Positions 35,115 through 46,319 of a DNA stretch of 64,000 nucleotides are shown here, one piece after another. Location of the stretch: assembly GCA_021234155.1 (NCBI GenBank), contig JAJEKV010000098.1, positions 3,361,534 to 3,425,533 on the forward strand. Reading direction: 5' to 3'. Every line of letters begins with the position of its first letter. The stretch's first letter is position 1. The DNA comes from Isoetes taiwanensis. Taxonomy: Eukaryota > Streptophyta > Lycopodiopsida > Isoetales > Isoetaceae. The position numbers and the translations under genes are program-made. Under the pieces are notes generated by a model. The model was not told the DNA's origin. It did no database searches and was given only the letters and a program-made list of their open reading frames with translations.

Positions 35115-35330
35115 AATAGTTTCCACCTATGTATTGTCATTAAAACTATATATTGGAATTTTTATGTATTACTACTTTTCTCTATAAAGTATAACTTATT
35201 GTCATAACTCAATTGTTAAACTTGCAAGTTGAAATCTGGTATCATTTCTTTTATGGTTAAACAATAATTAACTTGTAAATAAAGACGAATAATGTATAAC
35301 TTAAATAACAAGCATTGATGACCAATACTT
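35115..35330. other. AT-rich spacer before gag
   Basis: Non-coding AT-rich stretch ending in a possible 3' splice site (atacttgcag, 35,334). If used, gag could be expressed from a spliced transcript, but this is speculation. Confidence 0.35.
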
Positions 35331-35334
35331 GCAG

Positions 35335-36560
35335 CAAGGAACATCGGCTCAGTGGTCTCAAGGCGGGGCGGTAAAGACCAATGGGTACCTAGAAACTTGT
35401 TTGGGCGAGAACAAGATGACAACAACGAGGAAATGACGGTGGACAGTGAATGCAAGGCTCGTGCAGATGAGAAACCAGATGCATAACCTGCTTCAGTGGG
35501 CAACCCCATTGATGAATGCCCAGAATACGGACCTCCACCACCGGTGCAAGGTGTTGATGAGGCTCCACAAAGGAAGGGGAAGAGAATCAAGGAAATGTCG
35601 AGGACAAGAAGAGAAAAAAGAAGAAGCGAATGAGTCCAACACCATCCAGCTCTAGTGTATCGACACCTCCGGCAAACGACCGTAGCGGGGCCCGAGGATG
35701 AGTCGATGCATCACGAGTGGTAGGAAAGCGGATGATTACCGGAAGAAAGTGGATAGTGCCATTAGTAATGTCCGGAAGACGAGGAAGCTTGGTCAGTTTT
35801 CAGGTAAAGATAGGTCAGGCATGGAAGCAGAAGCTTGGCTTGATGAGATGGAAGAATTCGGCAATTCCTATAGCATGAAAGACAAGGACATAGGCAAGGT
35901 TGCAACAACTAATCTAATAGGAGCAACCAGGATATGGTGGAAAGGGTATGCTAAGTCTAATAAGTTGAGACGGAACAGCTGCAGATTCAAGACCTTCAGA
36001 AAGCTTTCCAGAAAATATTACGTGCCGAGATTGCACACTAGCAAAAGAGATCCGGCAATTTTGCTGTGCTAGACCCGGGGAACCTATCAAGAGCAAAGTA
36101 CACAGAGGAATTCTCGAGGCTAAGGCTCAATGTGCCCGTGGATCACAGAGAGGCAGCGGTGAAGGTTACGAAGGGCTCAACAAGAACATCAAGAGGCTAG
36201 TTCAAGCAATTAACCCAAGAACAGTCTGGGAGGCCGAGGACAAGGCCTTAAGCTTGGAAGAAGCCCCAGTAACTCCAGGGGTAAGCGGTTATTGTTCAAG
36301 GGTAAAACAACAGATGCAGAATAAGCAAAGCAAAGAAATCGCCACCGAGGCCAACAACAAGGGAAAGCTTCGGGGAAAGCACTTTGGAGACCGTAGGCCA
36401 CATGATGGATCAGGGGGCAGTTCGCTCAAGCATCTTTTAGACAGCATCCCTAAGGAGAAGAGACATGAATGCATTGAGAAGAAGTTGTGCTTTAGGTGCT
36501 TCCGCCAAAGCGGTGTATCAGAATAACCGGTCCATTCGTCATGCGGCGACCTTGGCGTAA
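35335..36560 (+). pseudogene. gag: Chromovirus Gag, frameshifted
   Basis: Gag packages the element RNA into cytoplasmic particles. The N-terminal part is broken over several frames and includes GPPPPVQGVDEAP (about 35,540-35,575) and a Lys/Arg-rich piece. The retrotransposon Gag core is readable in one frame at 35,698-36,072: GQFSGKDRSGMEAEAWLDEM, then a central region with WWKGYAKS, and F..LSRKYY. A zinc-knuckle remnant (CFRC, then H and C in a different frame) lies at 36,488-36,545. Stops and shifts occur near 36,070 and 36,525. It is followed at once by protease, as usual. Confidence 0.8.
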
Positions 36561-36639
36561 CTTGCAGATTGGGAATCTCCAACCAAGGTGATGATGAAGA
36601 TGACGACCAGTAGGAGGGCAAAGATTTTATAAAAGGTGA

Positions 36640-37044
36640 GTGCAAAATCTGGCGGCTATTGAGTCAGGTGATGTTGAAAATCAGTCCACAGTCATCTCGA
36701 CTGAGGGAATCATAAATAGCAGTCCATACCTAGTCTTGATAGATACAGGTAGCTCTCATAACTTTGCCTCTCCTAGGCTTGCTGCCCTAATGAAGAGCAA
36801 GGTCTTGAAGTCAAAGCCAAGACCAGTTAGTATGGCAAGTGGTGCCATTCGACACACTAAGGGGAGGAGGATCACGTTCGACATAGACCTTAGTGGAAGC
36901 AAGTGGCCGATGGGGGCAGAAGTCATGGATATTGGAAAGTATGATCTGATAGTAGGAATGAAGTTCCTCAAGCCGCCTAAAGCAATGATTGATTGCGAAA
37001 TAACGAGATCTCCATGTGGGCCACGGACGGCAACAGATTCATAG
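36640..37044 (+). CDS. pol: Aspartic protease domain of chromovirus Pol
   Basis: An open frame of 134 codons. It holds the retropepsin active site LIDTGSSHNF (Asp codon at 36,742) and, near the C-terminal part, YDLIVGMKFL, which corresponds to the conserved (D/I)LGM(D/N)WL block. The family cleaves the Gag-Pol polyprotein. The domain itself looks intact, but it is cut off from RT by a stop at 37,042 and further frame changes. Confidence 0.85.
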   Translation: MQNLAAIESGDVENQSTVISTEGIINSSPYLVLIDTGSSHNFASPRLAALMKSKVLKSKPRPVSMASGAIRHTKGRRITFDIDLSGSKWPMGAEVMDIGKYDLIVGMKFLKPPKAMIDCEITRSPCGPRTATDS

Positions 37045-37085
37045 TAAAAGGTAAGAAGGTAGCTTCTCCTATGTAGTGCATTTCT

Positions 37086-38060
37086 ATGAAGCAGCTAAGA
37101 AAGAGTATAGAAAGATACAAGGTGGATTATATTCTGAGGTTAGAGGCAATTGATCCAAGTATAGAGATGGGAAGTGACCTAAAGGGGAATAGTTGCCCAA
37201 GCCAGTCGCAAGGCTCATTAGGGAGTTCAATGATGTATTTCTGGATGAAATTCATTAGCTACCACCTTATAGAGGTGTAGAGTGTGAAATCACATTAGCT
37301 CCAGATGCTAAGCCTACCAGCAAGGCACCTTACAGGATGAGCACCCCAGAGTTAATAGAGCTCAAGAAGCAGCTGCAGGAATTGCTTGACCTTGGATTTA
37401 TAAGAGCAAGTGTGTCTCCTTTGGGGCACCCATACTCTTTCGTGAAGAAGAAAAGACGGAGCCTAAGAATATGTATAGACTATCGCCGACTTAACAAGCA
37501 TACAATAAAGAATAAGTATGTTTCGCCAAGGGCGATGACTTGATGGATCAGCTCCAAGGAGCGAAAAGTTTTCTAAGATTGACTTAAGGTCGTTACCACC
37601 AAATAAGAATAAAGGAAGAAGATATCCATAAGACCGCCTTGAGCGGCGGTACGGGCATTTCGAAGTTCTGTAATGCCTTTTGGCTTATCGAATGCCAAGC
37701 AACTTTCATCGTCTCATGAATGACATCTTCAAGGAGTTCTTTGCGAAGTTTGTCATTGTGTTCTTCGACAACATCTTAATCTACAAAGAAGTCCATTGAA
37801 GAACATTGTCGCATTTGAGAAGAGTGTTGGAGAAGTTGAGACGGCAGACGGGTTGTATGGGAAGCTCTCCAAATGCCACTTTGCAACAGGTCGAGTGGAA
37901 TATTTGGGGCACGTGGTAACAGCGGAAGGGATTTCTACAGATCCGTCAAAGATTGAGGCAATAGTTGATTGGCCAGCTCCAAGGAACGTGGCAGAAGTGA
38001 GAAGTTTTCTGATGCAAAGCTACTATAGGAAGTTCGTGAAGGACTTCGCTAGGTGGGCGC
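37086..38060 (+). pseudogene. pol: Reverse transcriptase domain, catalytic motif changed
   Basis: Blocks in order: EFNDVFLDEIP (about 37,220); [40 protein letters not shown] with [20 protein letters not shown] (37,460-37,515); SKIDLR (37,570); [26 protein letters not shown] (37,750-37,785); then the thumb with [17 protein letters not shown] and FVKDF. The catalytic pair is D-N (gac aac at 37,767-37,772) where the family has D-D, which should abolish polymerisation. Several single-base shifts also break the frame. In an active element it would make cDNA in particles. Confidence 0.88.
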
Positions 38061-38499
38061 CCCCTTATCGGACCTCACCAAGAGCAATAAGATAAAGGAT
38101 TGGGCAAAGTTTTGGCTTGAGAATGTCCAAGCCTCCTTTGAAAAGCTCAAAGAGGCTCTAACGAGCGACTCCCTTCCTCGTCCTTCAGATCCGAGCAAAG
38201 ATAAGCTAGTGGCCACGGATGCGAGCAAGATAGCAACAGGTGCAGTTCTGATGCAAGAGAGAAGGGTAGTCGCCTACGACTCGAAGAAGATGAGCGACGC
38301 GGAGCAACGCTACCCAACCCATGATCAGGAGTTGTTAGCCATTGTCAGGACATTAAGGATTTGGAGGCATTATTTGATGGGGAGGAAGTTTCAGTTAGAT
38401 ACTGATCACCAGAGCCTTCAATATCTTTTCACCCAACCACTCCTCAACCTGAGGCAAAGGAGGTGGATGGAATTCCTTGAGGAATATGATTTCACATAG
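38053..38499 (+). CDS. pol: RNase H domain of chromovirus Pol
   Basis: A 148-codon open frame. It has [15 protein letters not shown] (first catalytic Asp), [18 protein letters not shown] (Glu) and [11 protein letters not shown] (Asp), in the family's order. The domain removes the RNA strand of the hybrid during cDNA synthesis. A stop at 38,497 ends it just before the linker to integrase. It looks intact on its own, unlike its neighbours. Confidence 0.85.
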   Translation: MGAPLSDLTKSNKIKDWAKFWLENVQASFEKLKEALTSDSLPRPSDPSKDKLVATDASKIATGAVLMQERRVVAYDSKKMSDAEQRYPTHDQELLAIVRTLRIWRHYLMGRKFQLDTDHQSLQYLFTQPLLNLRQRRWMEFLEEYDFT

Positions 38500-38509
38500 T
38501 ATATAAGCC

Positions 38510-39560
38510 TGGCAAGCTTAATATTGTTGCAGATGCCCTCTCTAGGAGACCATTCGAGACGAGAACGCATTGTAATGCTATATCAAATCTTTCGAGTGAG
38601 TTTGGTAAGAAAATTGAGGAGACATTGTCATCTGATGGTGATTTCAAGGAGGTATGGGCAAGCCTCTCTAAGGAGGCTAGAAGAGATAAAGAACGGGAGG
38701 CCTTCAAACATTATAGGAAGGAAGGCAACCTCTTGTACCATAAAGATAAGTCGTGTGTGCCCGAATCATCAGGTGTAAGGAAGTTAATTCTTCATGACAC
38801 ACTCAACAGCCCAATAGCCGGGCACGCGGGGTTTATGAAGACGTATTTCAAGATTCGAAGTAGCTATTTCTGGCTGGGAATGAAGAAACAGATAGCCAGA
38901 TATATTCGGGAATGCCAGTTGTGCCAGCAGACTAAGGCAGAGCAGCTTCAGATTCTGGGAGCTTTGGAACCTTTGGCAGTGCCGAATGCAAAGTGGGAAG
39001 TAATAAGCATGGATTTTATTATAGGACTTCCTAGAACTCTTCGAGGCAAAGATGCACTAATGGTGGTCGTAGATAAATTATCTAAGATGGCACACTTAGG
39101 TGCCTTGCAAAACTACTGACCACGACCCTTTAGACACACTACCGTTCTATTTGTAAAGGAGATTTTTAGACTCCACGGCATGCCTCGAGAGATAATCTCA
39201 GATAGGGATTCTAAGTTCATGAGTGCATTCTGGCAGAATCTCTTTGCCATGATCCAGACCAAGCTCTCGATGAGTTTCCGACTTACCATCCTCAGACGGA
39301 TGGCCAGACGAAGCGGACGAATCGCATCATCGAAGATATGCTCAGAAGTTATGTATGGAATGAGCAATCCAAGTGGGATGATTTCATCCACTTGGTAGAA
39401 TTCGCCTACAGCGATGCAGTAGGAGTCATCGCAGATGTCTCCCTTCATGATCAACCACGGGTACCGCGATTGCCTCACCGGACACTTGGCACAATCCCGT
39501 GTCAAAGGTCGAAATATCCCAGCGAGATGCTAGGAGATATGCAGCGTGATTAGTTGAAGA
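38510..39560 (+). pseudogene. pol: Integrase, zinc-binding and core domains, catalytic Glu lost
   Basis: The frame at 38,625-39,119 carries the H2C2 zinc region (HDTLNSPIAGHAGF; CQLCQQTK) and the core start ISMDFIIGLPRTLRGKDALM with the first Asp. After frame changes come [17 protein letters not shown] (second Asp, about 39,197) and [13 protein letters not shown] (about 39,285-39,325). The normal GQTERVN is here GQTKRTN; the codon at 39,311-39,313 is aag. The third catalytic acid is therefore replaced by Lys. [20 protein letters not shown] follows. Integrase joins element cDNA to chromosomes; this copy should be inactive. Confidence 0.88.
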
Positions 39561-39643
39561 AGTAAAGGGGTACCTAACTTGCGGCAAGAAGTCGGCTGAA
39601 GAGTGTAGCCAAGCGGAGCCACGGGACCGTAAGAGAGTTCAAG

Positions 39644-40117
39644 GTGGGCGATAAGGTATGGTTGAAGATCAAGGTGAAGCAAGCTAAGCTTCGTATTGGG
39701 AATTGTAAGAAGCTCGCCCCTAGGTGGGCCGGTCCGTTCAAGATCTTGGAGAGAGTGGGCTCTCAGGCCTACAAGTTGGATCTTCCGGCGCACCTTAAGG
39801 TCCACAAGGTCTTCCATGTGAGTTTATTGAAAAGGCACGATCCTAACCCTGATGAGGTTTTGGATACTCCAACTTTGTTGGAAATGACTGAGGAGCAAGT
39901 TGAAATTGTGCCTGAATTGCTTCTTGATAAGTCATTCAAGAAGACTAGGAGGTCTCGCCTTCCAAGATTTGGTCAAGTGGAAACACTTGCCCGTGGAAGA
40001 CGCGACATGGGTATTGGAAGCGTGATTTGGAGAAACAATACCCGAGAATTCATGAAGGAGTTTGATGGGCGAGTCGTCTCAGGAGCTCGTCGGACGCCGA
40101 AGTTGCCAGGAGGTTAG
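39644..40117 (+). pseudogene. pol: Integrase C-terminus: GPY/F domain and chromodomain
   Basis: An open frame with KVGDKVWLKIKV, LAPRWAGPFKILERVGSQAY (the GPY/F domain) and KVFHVSLLKRHDP. After a shift near 39,945 another frame reads LVKWKHLPVEDATWVLEA (about 39,970-40,023). This is a chromodomain with the aromatic and Trp residues typical of the methyl-lysine reader fold. It then reaches a TGA, followed by FGEQYPRIHEG in continuation. In chromoviruses this domain steers integration towards particular chromatin by binding histone H3 tails. It confirms the clade and matches the minus-strand relic at 6.2 kb. Confidence 0.88.
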
Positions 40118-40937
40118 CTTAGTATGTTTCTTAGTTAGCCTTAGCTCTGGCAGATGTATTCTAGTTAGTAGAGTGCATGTGCCAGAATCTTGGAACGATG
40201 TAGGCTTATGATGGGATACGCCTTTAAGGCATTCTCTAGGGCCAACACGCACCAAGAGGTGCGCATGACCAATAGGGTCATGTGAGAGTGGAAGATTAGG
40301 CATGGTGGGCGATGATGGCACATCTGTCGGATGATCTCTATGCCACGCGTTCGCGGGGCTCGCACACCTGGCCATAGGGGGTCATGGTGAAGGTTAAGTG
40401 ATCATCTTGGCGATGATGGGATCGTGAGACGTTCCTAGCGTGAAACCTTTGGGGCATGATGACCGGAGAGTACTCGATTAATGTAATCGAGTACAAGGTA
40501 GCACTTGATCATGGGCGATGATAGGAGCATCTTAAATGTTCCTTAAGCTCAAATCCGTATGGGCCAGGGCAACCTTGAGCTGGTAGTTCGGCTCAAGGAG
40601 GTAGGTAAGGGGGGTGGTCCCCTAAAACCACAATTTATTAATTTGACTAACGTAATGTGCTACTCGTGCAGGGCGGGCATAGGGGAGCACTGACGGGAGC
40701 GCATTACGTGGAGGCGGGGAAGCATAATTTAGACTTAAAAATTATGAACCCTGATGTTATGTGCTAATGTTTTGACTTACTATAGCATTACTGTTGTTAA
40801 GGCTATATAATTTTGTATAAATATAAATATAGCCTATACTATATGTTGATTGAATAATAGAAGTTGCTTGTATCTTGTTTTTTTCAGGAGCGTGTAGTGT
40901 AGTTACCTTAGCGTAATGCTGAGGACATCATTATCCT
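40118..40937. other. 3' untranslated spacer of the chromovirus
   Basis: Non-coding stretch between the end of pol and the polypurine tract. No long frame; normal for this class, though about 800 bp is long. Confidence 0.6.
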
Positions 40938-40950
40938 AAGGGGGGGAGAA
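40938..40950 (+). other. Polypurine tract
   Basis: aagggggggagaa lies two bases before the 3' LTR start (TGACGTTCC at 40,953). It primes plus-strand DNA synthesis in LTR elements and confirms the orientation. Confidence 0.9.
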
Positions 40951-40952
40951 TA

Positions 40953-42569
40953 TGACGTTCCAGGGGAATATACGCCATAAATACGTATATTCCTGGACCC
41001 GTCACTATACAAGTCTACCGTTGTAGCCTTGTATACCTTAGAAAGTGGCAATGGGTGCACATCTAAGTTAAATGCTTAACTTAGATAACCTTAGGATAAG
41101 GCCCATTTCCACATGGCCTTATCCCATGGGGCAACCGCCACACGGCCCCATCCCATTGGTGCATCCCATGTGGACCCTATCTTATATTAGCACAAACCCT
41201 AACCCTAGACCTCTTTTCCCCGACCCTAGCACCCTCGAGACTCATCACGCACTTTCGAAACTCCGTTTTGAGCACCGCTTGATGTGGCATAGGCAAGTGC
41301 ATCAGCCCCCGTGAGTGTGGATTGATCTGGAGCAAGTGCGAAACTGACCAAGTCGAAGACCATGGAGACGCCGGATTGGGAGGGAGTGCTTCGGGCGGGT
41401 ATGTACAGTAGTGCTCTTGGTGGATCATCTGGAAGTTAGCACTCCAGATTGGTTAGCATTTCGTATCTAGAGTAGAGCCATCCTAGAACCCTTATTCAAC
41501 ATCCGGAACCCTAATCAAGGAACCCTAACCGTAAGTTAGATATGTATGATTAGGTTAAGATGTTCTTATCATGATTATCATGATATGATGTTATGTGATG
41601 TTGGTTGATCATGTTTGCTCCTCTTGTATTGGGAAGGGGGTAGAGACCTAGTAGCCAGTATGTAGTATGCTCGTAGCTAGATCCCTTAGTTCCTATTATA
41701 TGCGGCCTGTGCATAGGAGCCCACCAGGCTATTGGAGCTATGATGTGACTCAAAGACTACACAATGGGGCTAGAGGCAACGGGATGGGGATCCATGTTGA
41801 GCATGGCTCTTTGGGGATCCCATAGCTGGCTAGGCTTATGGCGGTCACTTTGTGTGGGCGGGCATGAGTCCTGACACCTCCGGGGCAATGGTGTCGCCCG
41901 CCTCTCGGGGAGTTGCAAGTGCCTTGGCTTGGCTCCTGTTTTGGGGGTTAAGTCTCCGCACGAATCATGTGTCGCCACGATTCTCTAGTCGCCCCGTGAA
42001 ACCTCTAGACCCTGGGAAGGGGAGATGCAACCCTTCCTGCCTCGTCGGACTGGGGAGATGCAACCTGGAGTAGTCCCGATGGGTGATGCCATGGGATTGC
42101 ATATCCAGGAAGGCTAGAGTCATGCCGCAGCCTGATATAGCTCACTCTGCAAAGCATGCAGGAGGGGCGGATGGAGTGGTCAACCCTAGCCATTGTCTAT
42201 AGCCACCCCACCATTGTTATGACTCGGTTTGCTCTATCTTGAGGCCTAGCCAGTCAGTCACCTTCCTCACGAGTCAGAGCCATGGGTAGGAGCTCTCATG
42301 TCTTATGGCATATGATTATCTTCTTTGCAGTTGTGGATATATGGATGGACTACCCTTGAGGTAGTATGATGTATTGTTATTGCTAGTTACGGCGTTGTTT
42401 ATGCTTCGTTGTGATAGGAGCCCATGGGGAAGGGGCGCAAGACACTTTTTGTCCCCTTCGCACTAGAGTCATCTCGAGTGCGGGATAGGCGGAGGGCCCA
42501 TGCGGTGTCGGGGACGGATGGGGGACTTCTGCGGGTGTACGGCGCCATATATTTAGCTTGGGGGCGTCA
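40953..42569 (+). repeat. 3' LTR (1,617 bp)
   Basis: Collinear with the 5' LTR over its whole length. Starts TGACGTTCCAGGGG, ends GGGCGTCA. Small indels and substitutions separate the two, so the insertion is not recent. Confidence 0.92.
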
Positions 42570-42870
42570 CTGCTTGTTGGCTATAGAGACTTGTGCGATC
42601 TTGTTCACCGATCCGGGGAGATAGAACGTTTCTCTCGCTCCGCAATGTACTTGGATTTCTTCTCTTGTAGCCCCAAGGAAAGATTTGTTATCAAACCATT
42701 GGTGTCGAGGGAAGATTGTACCCCAAGGGCTGTTGTGGCTTGATTTCTCCTAACGATCTGTGAGAAAGCTTGATCCACAAGCACATTGACCAACTAGGCA
42801 ATCTGTTGTTGTAACGTGGGAAGCTACAGTATTTTCTCAAGGTCGGTCGTGACTATCTAGATGTAGGTCT
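42570..42870 (-). mobile_element. Upstream part of the minus-strand LINE, split by the chromovirus
   Basis: The minus strand reads LVNVLVDQAFSQIV, then SSLDTNGLITNLS and EKKSKYI. This resembles the linker of the plus-strand LINE (SSRITNGLMLSA, ARKTKYI near 54.87-55.0 kb). Next to the LTR the frame ends SLYSQQ, and on the far side of the element (25,947) it continues TKGTSIEQW. The two pieces are therefore one LINE interrupted by the chromovirus. No endonuclease was found further right, so the LINE is probably 5'-truncated near 42,870. Confidence 0.65.
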
Positions 42871-42879
42871 CTGCATGAT

Positions 42880-44735
42880 CATAATTAATGATCATGGCCA
42901 TTTAATACCAGTATACATATTTATATATGTATGTAATATAAGGGTTTTGCGTCCTTGGAAATGGATTTTTCAAGAGCATCAATCTTCTTCTTACAGGTGG
43001 TAATTTCCACTTATTAAGTTGAGTTACATAAGTTGCTATAAATCATTAGATACATGCTTTTGGATAGCAGATCCACTGTGTTAGTTACAGTTAGATTTGT
43101 TGAGGCTTTGGTAAAGCCTAGAAGGCAAATTTGAATTTGCATGTATTCTTCATTAAGATGTTTCATAGAGCAACTAGATAATAGTCACATGGCTTTAGGC
43201 ACCTATGAAATAAGCTTGAAAGACGATTGAACTTGTTCGCTAAAGACAGTTTAAACCAAATAAAAATAGATTGTAAGTAGACAGAGGAAAGTTGTCAATT
43301 TGCTGCATCAGATGTGGATAGAAGCTTTTTCAGAGATTTGCAAGATCTAAGCGGGCTCAAAAGAACTAAAGCATATAGGGCCATGATGAAATTTTATGTG
43401 AAAGGGCCGAATTTGATGGTAAAGGGTCGTTTTGGTTTGAATCAAAGATCTTATGAAACAATTTTTGAAGCTATCGGGATAGGTTATTCGATTCATGTGA
43501 AAACATGCCGAAACAACCTTGAGAGTGCCGATTTGGACTTGGATAGGTTGGAATTATTCTAGAGGAGATCGAACGAAGAAGCTATGGGCAGGATCAAGGG
43601 TTTTAACTTGCAATAGAACCGTCAAATCTGGAGCCAAAACTCTTGGAAGCACTTCAAAATAACTTGGATCTGATGTCAGAAAAAAAAGCCGAAGCACTAG
43701 AAAAATGTCTACATTGCCTTTTGCCATGTCGAGTTTTGTTGCTTTTTCTTGCTTCTAATTTTTGTTTATGTTGCTGATGATTTTGGTTGCTAAATTAATG
43801 AATTAATAAGGAATAAAACCATTGGGATAGTACCTTGCAAGAATTTAGCCGAATTGTAGAATTTTGATTCAAAGCCGACCTATAGTCTATTATGGGTAGG
43901 GACACAAGATGTTAGCAGTTTGATTATTCATAAAAGAGAATATTGTGTGAATATTGCTATGTGCATAATGGTAGGGAGTTTGTAATAGTAATATCTTTAG
44001 CTCTTAAAAAAGGGGCCTATGTCAGGGATCAGTTGACAAGTATTATAAGTCGTTGCGTTGATGAGTGTCTTTGGAATTTTAAGTGGGAATTGCATGGTTT
44101 TGAGACTTCACATTACTTGTGTCAATAAATTCCTTAGCTATGAAATTGGTATTATGATATAAAACATTAGCTAGTGACCTTAAGTAAATAACAGGGTCTA
44201 CATGCAGGCTGGCTAAGCTTCCCATTGTCCGGAGTTGTGTGTCATGATTGTTTGATCTGTTGTTATCTTCTCGCTTTTGCTGCTTATGTATTGTATTCCT
44301 TTTATTATCATTGCTCGCACTTATTGCACCATAGGATTTTGTGTCTTTGAATTGCTTATGTTCTTGTTATCCAAGATTCCAGTATCTTTATGCATGCAGT
44401 AACAGCCAAGGATCCCCACCTAGTCACACGGACTAACCCCATTGAGTGCAGTGAATGTATCCGCAAGGTAGTGATCAAATTGATGGCGGCAATGTAGCCG
44501 AGAATTGTGGTTGAGTTCTAGAACTAGAAGTTTCTATTTGATCTGCTATAGATATTGTACATTATGAGAACATTTTGGATAGTAAATCTTTTGGATTTTG
44601 TTGTCTTTGATGGATAATGGAATGAATAAGAATGGATCATTCTCAATTGCAAATGGAAGACTAAATTCTTCATCAATACTAGACATAACTACAATCCCCA
44701 GAGCTTTCTAGTGCCTTGCCTTACCTTCTCTCTCT
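42880..44735. other. Mostly unassigned DNA with exon-like pieces
   Basis: An 82-codon plus-strand frame (43,314-43,562, ending ESADLDLDRLELF) follows an AG (catcag, 43,311) and is followed by AT-rich DNA with an aataaa. It could be a last exon. Near 44,402-44,467 a piece reading DPHLVTRTNPIECSECIRK lies between gcag and gtagtg, like an internal exon. No family is recognised and I cannot link the pieces into one gene. Confidence 0.3.
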
Positions 44736-44739
44736 AGTG

Positions 44740-45222
44740 TCTTGGGTCACTCTCTCTCTCTAGGGTTAGGGTCTTGCCCACACTCTCTCACTAGGGTTTT
44801 GCTTCTAGCACCAAATTGTTGTGCACACGATGTTTTTGAGTCCCCATTTTGGATTTTAAGCGTCAAAAATGTCCTTTGAGCACATTCTTGCCTATTCTTT
44901 TATTACGGTTTTGTTTATAGGGCCCAAATTGTTGTGCAAACAATCTCCATTTGGAATCTAAGCGTCCAAAATATCCTTTGAGCAATACCTCTCTCTAATT
45001 TATTCTCTCACAGGGGTTTGCTCCCGGGGCTCAAGTTGTTGTGCAAACGACGTTCTTGAGTTCCAGTTTGGATTCTAAGGATCGAAAATGTTCTTTGAGC
45101 AACACTTCTCTCTCGCCTATTCTCTCACTAAGGTTTTGATTAAAGGCCCAAATTGTTTTTCAAGCGACATTTTGAGTCCCTTTTAGATTCTAAGCGTCTA
45201 AAACGTCCTTTGAGCAATGTCT
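44740..45222. repeat. Tandem repeat, four diverged units of ~108-116 bp
   Basis: Each unit holds caaattgttgtgc (starts about 44,810, 44,921, 45,029 and 45,145), then gagt(c/t)cc, ttggattctaagcgtc and aaaatgtcctttgagca, and then tctctc(a/t)-rich text. Unit length varies by small indels. The array directly precedes the plus-strand LINE. Confidence 0.9.
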
Positions 45223-46300
45223 CCACTTTGCCCGACTATTTGTCTAGTCTTCATCTCCCGCACCCCAAATAGCTATGGCCACCTATACCCTGATCCAAAT
45301 CTGGATGCCCAGCACCCCTTGACCCGGCCTCATGCCCGGGAACACCAGGAATTTGACCACCCCTCACATGGCGAGCTCTTGGGAGGACCAAGTGGTTAGG
45401 CTACCACAAAAAGCAGCCCAGACCGGATGGCAAAGACAAAGAGAAGCCTCTTCCATGAGGAGGGAGGCAAGGCGAAAGCCCAATCAATGAATCAGCCCGG
45501 GTAGAGGCTGGCATTTGCTACTACTCAGGTCCGACAACAAATATGTTCAACGGCCCAGCGACGATGTCAACCAGGGGCCACCAAGCTGGCGCATAACCAA
45601 GGCCCTATATTTGCCGCCACCAACCCAATGCGAGGCCACAACCTATGACATGTCGTACCAAATAGCATCTGCCGCGATAACTAGCCTTTGACCTGACCAT
45701 CGAGAGAACTCCAAGCGATTGGAGACGTAGGAGCCACAATGTGGTGATATGCAGTCTAACAGAAAAGGCATGGGAGAACCTCATCAACTGGCTCCAGATA
45801 TTGATCCTTGCCTTGATGATGCTTCATATGCCTGTACACACTGTTAGGATGAGATGCCATGGAGACCAGCTTCCTGACCGCCGTTGGTGGTCATATTCAT
45901 GGTCAGGGATGCACAAGAGCGAGAAGCCATCTTGCCTCAGGGTAAGCAATTGAAGGGGACCGCCCTATATGTTGATGATATCGGCCCACACTGGAAACTC
46001 TGAGGCCACGAGTTAAAGTCAAAAGTATGTCCTTAGTGGGGAGGAGCTGCCGGGGACTGATCCAGAGCAAGATAAAGATCTTCTGGATGTTAAATGCTGT
46101 TGCGAGTGTTGCGAACCCTCAGGGGCCCTTCTGCTGAGGCCCCAACTACTGAGGGCCATGACCACCGCTTTACACCGCTACTGCTGCACACCACTACTCA
46201 CGGTTGTTTCACATGCCACTACACGCATGCCGCATCTTTGCTTCCACTTCTTTCCCCATGTCGCCACCACCAAATTTGCGGTTGCAGCTCTAGCCGGTGA
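45223..46300 (+). pseudogene. Probable ORF1 region of the plus-strand LINE, decayed
   Basis: Fragments in several frames precede the endonuclease: a Pro/His-rich start (MSPLCPTICLVF at 45,217) and a piece reading REAILPQGKQLKGTALYVDD near 45,920-45,980. In LINEs this place is taken by the RNA-binding first frame. I see no zinc knuckle or coiled coil, so the assignment rests on position. It is less sure than the endonuclease that follows. Confidence 0.4.
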
Positions 46301-46319
46301 ATAGGAATTATGCCTACGC

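Larger units (their letters stand above)
25948..42569 (+). mobile_element. Ty3/gypsy chromovirus, 16.6 kb, carrying extra genes
   Basis: The element has two direct LTRs (25,948-27,549 and 40,953-42,569), a methionine-tRNA-type primer site at 27,551, a polypurine tract at 40,938 and a gag-pol core from 35.3 to 40.1 kb ending in a chromodomain. That combination defines a plant chromovirus. The core from gag to polypurine tract is about 5.6 kb, a normal internal length, so the 7.8 kb between primer site and gag is surplus. It holds the histone H3-like frame, palindromic repeats, a promoter and an unknown frame. The element lies in a minus-strand LINE. The flanking 5-mers are gtttg (left) and gcttg (right, two bases beyond the LTR end), an imperfect target duplication. 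It cannot be autonomous: RT and integrase catalytic residues are changed. Confidence 0.9.

Noticed and set aside
35216-35590. 124-codon minus-strand frame
   Set aside because: Antisense to the N-terminal part of gag; no motif and no promoter context.
36289-36645. 118-codon minus-strand frame
   Set aside because: Antisense to the gag zinc-knuckle region; composition is explained by the sense coding sequence.
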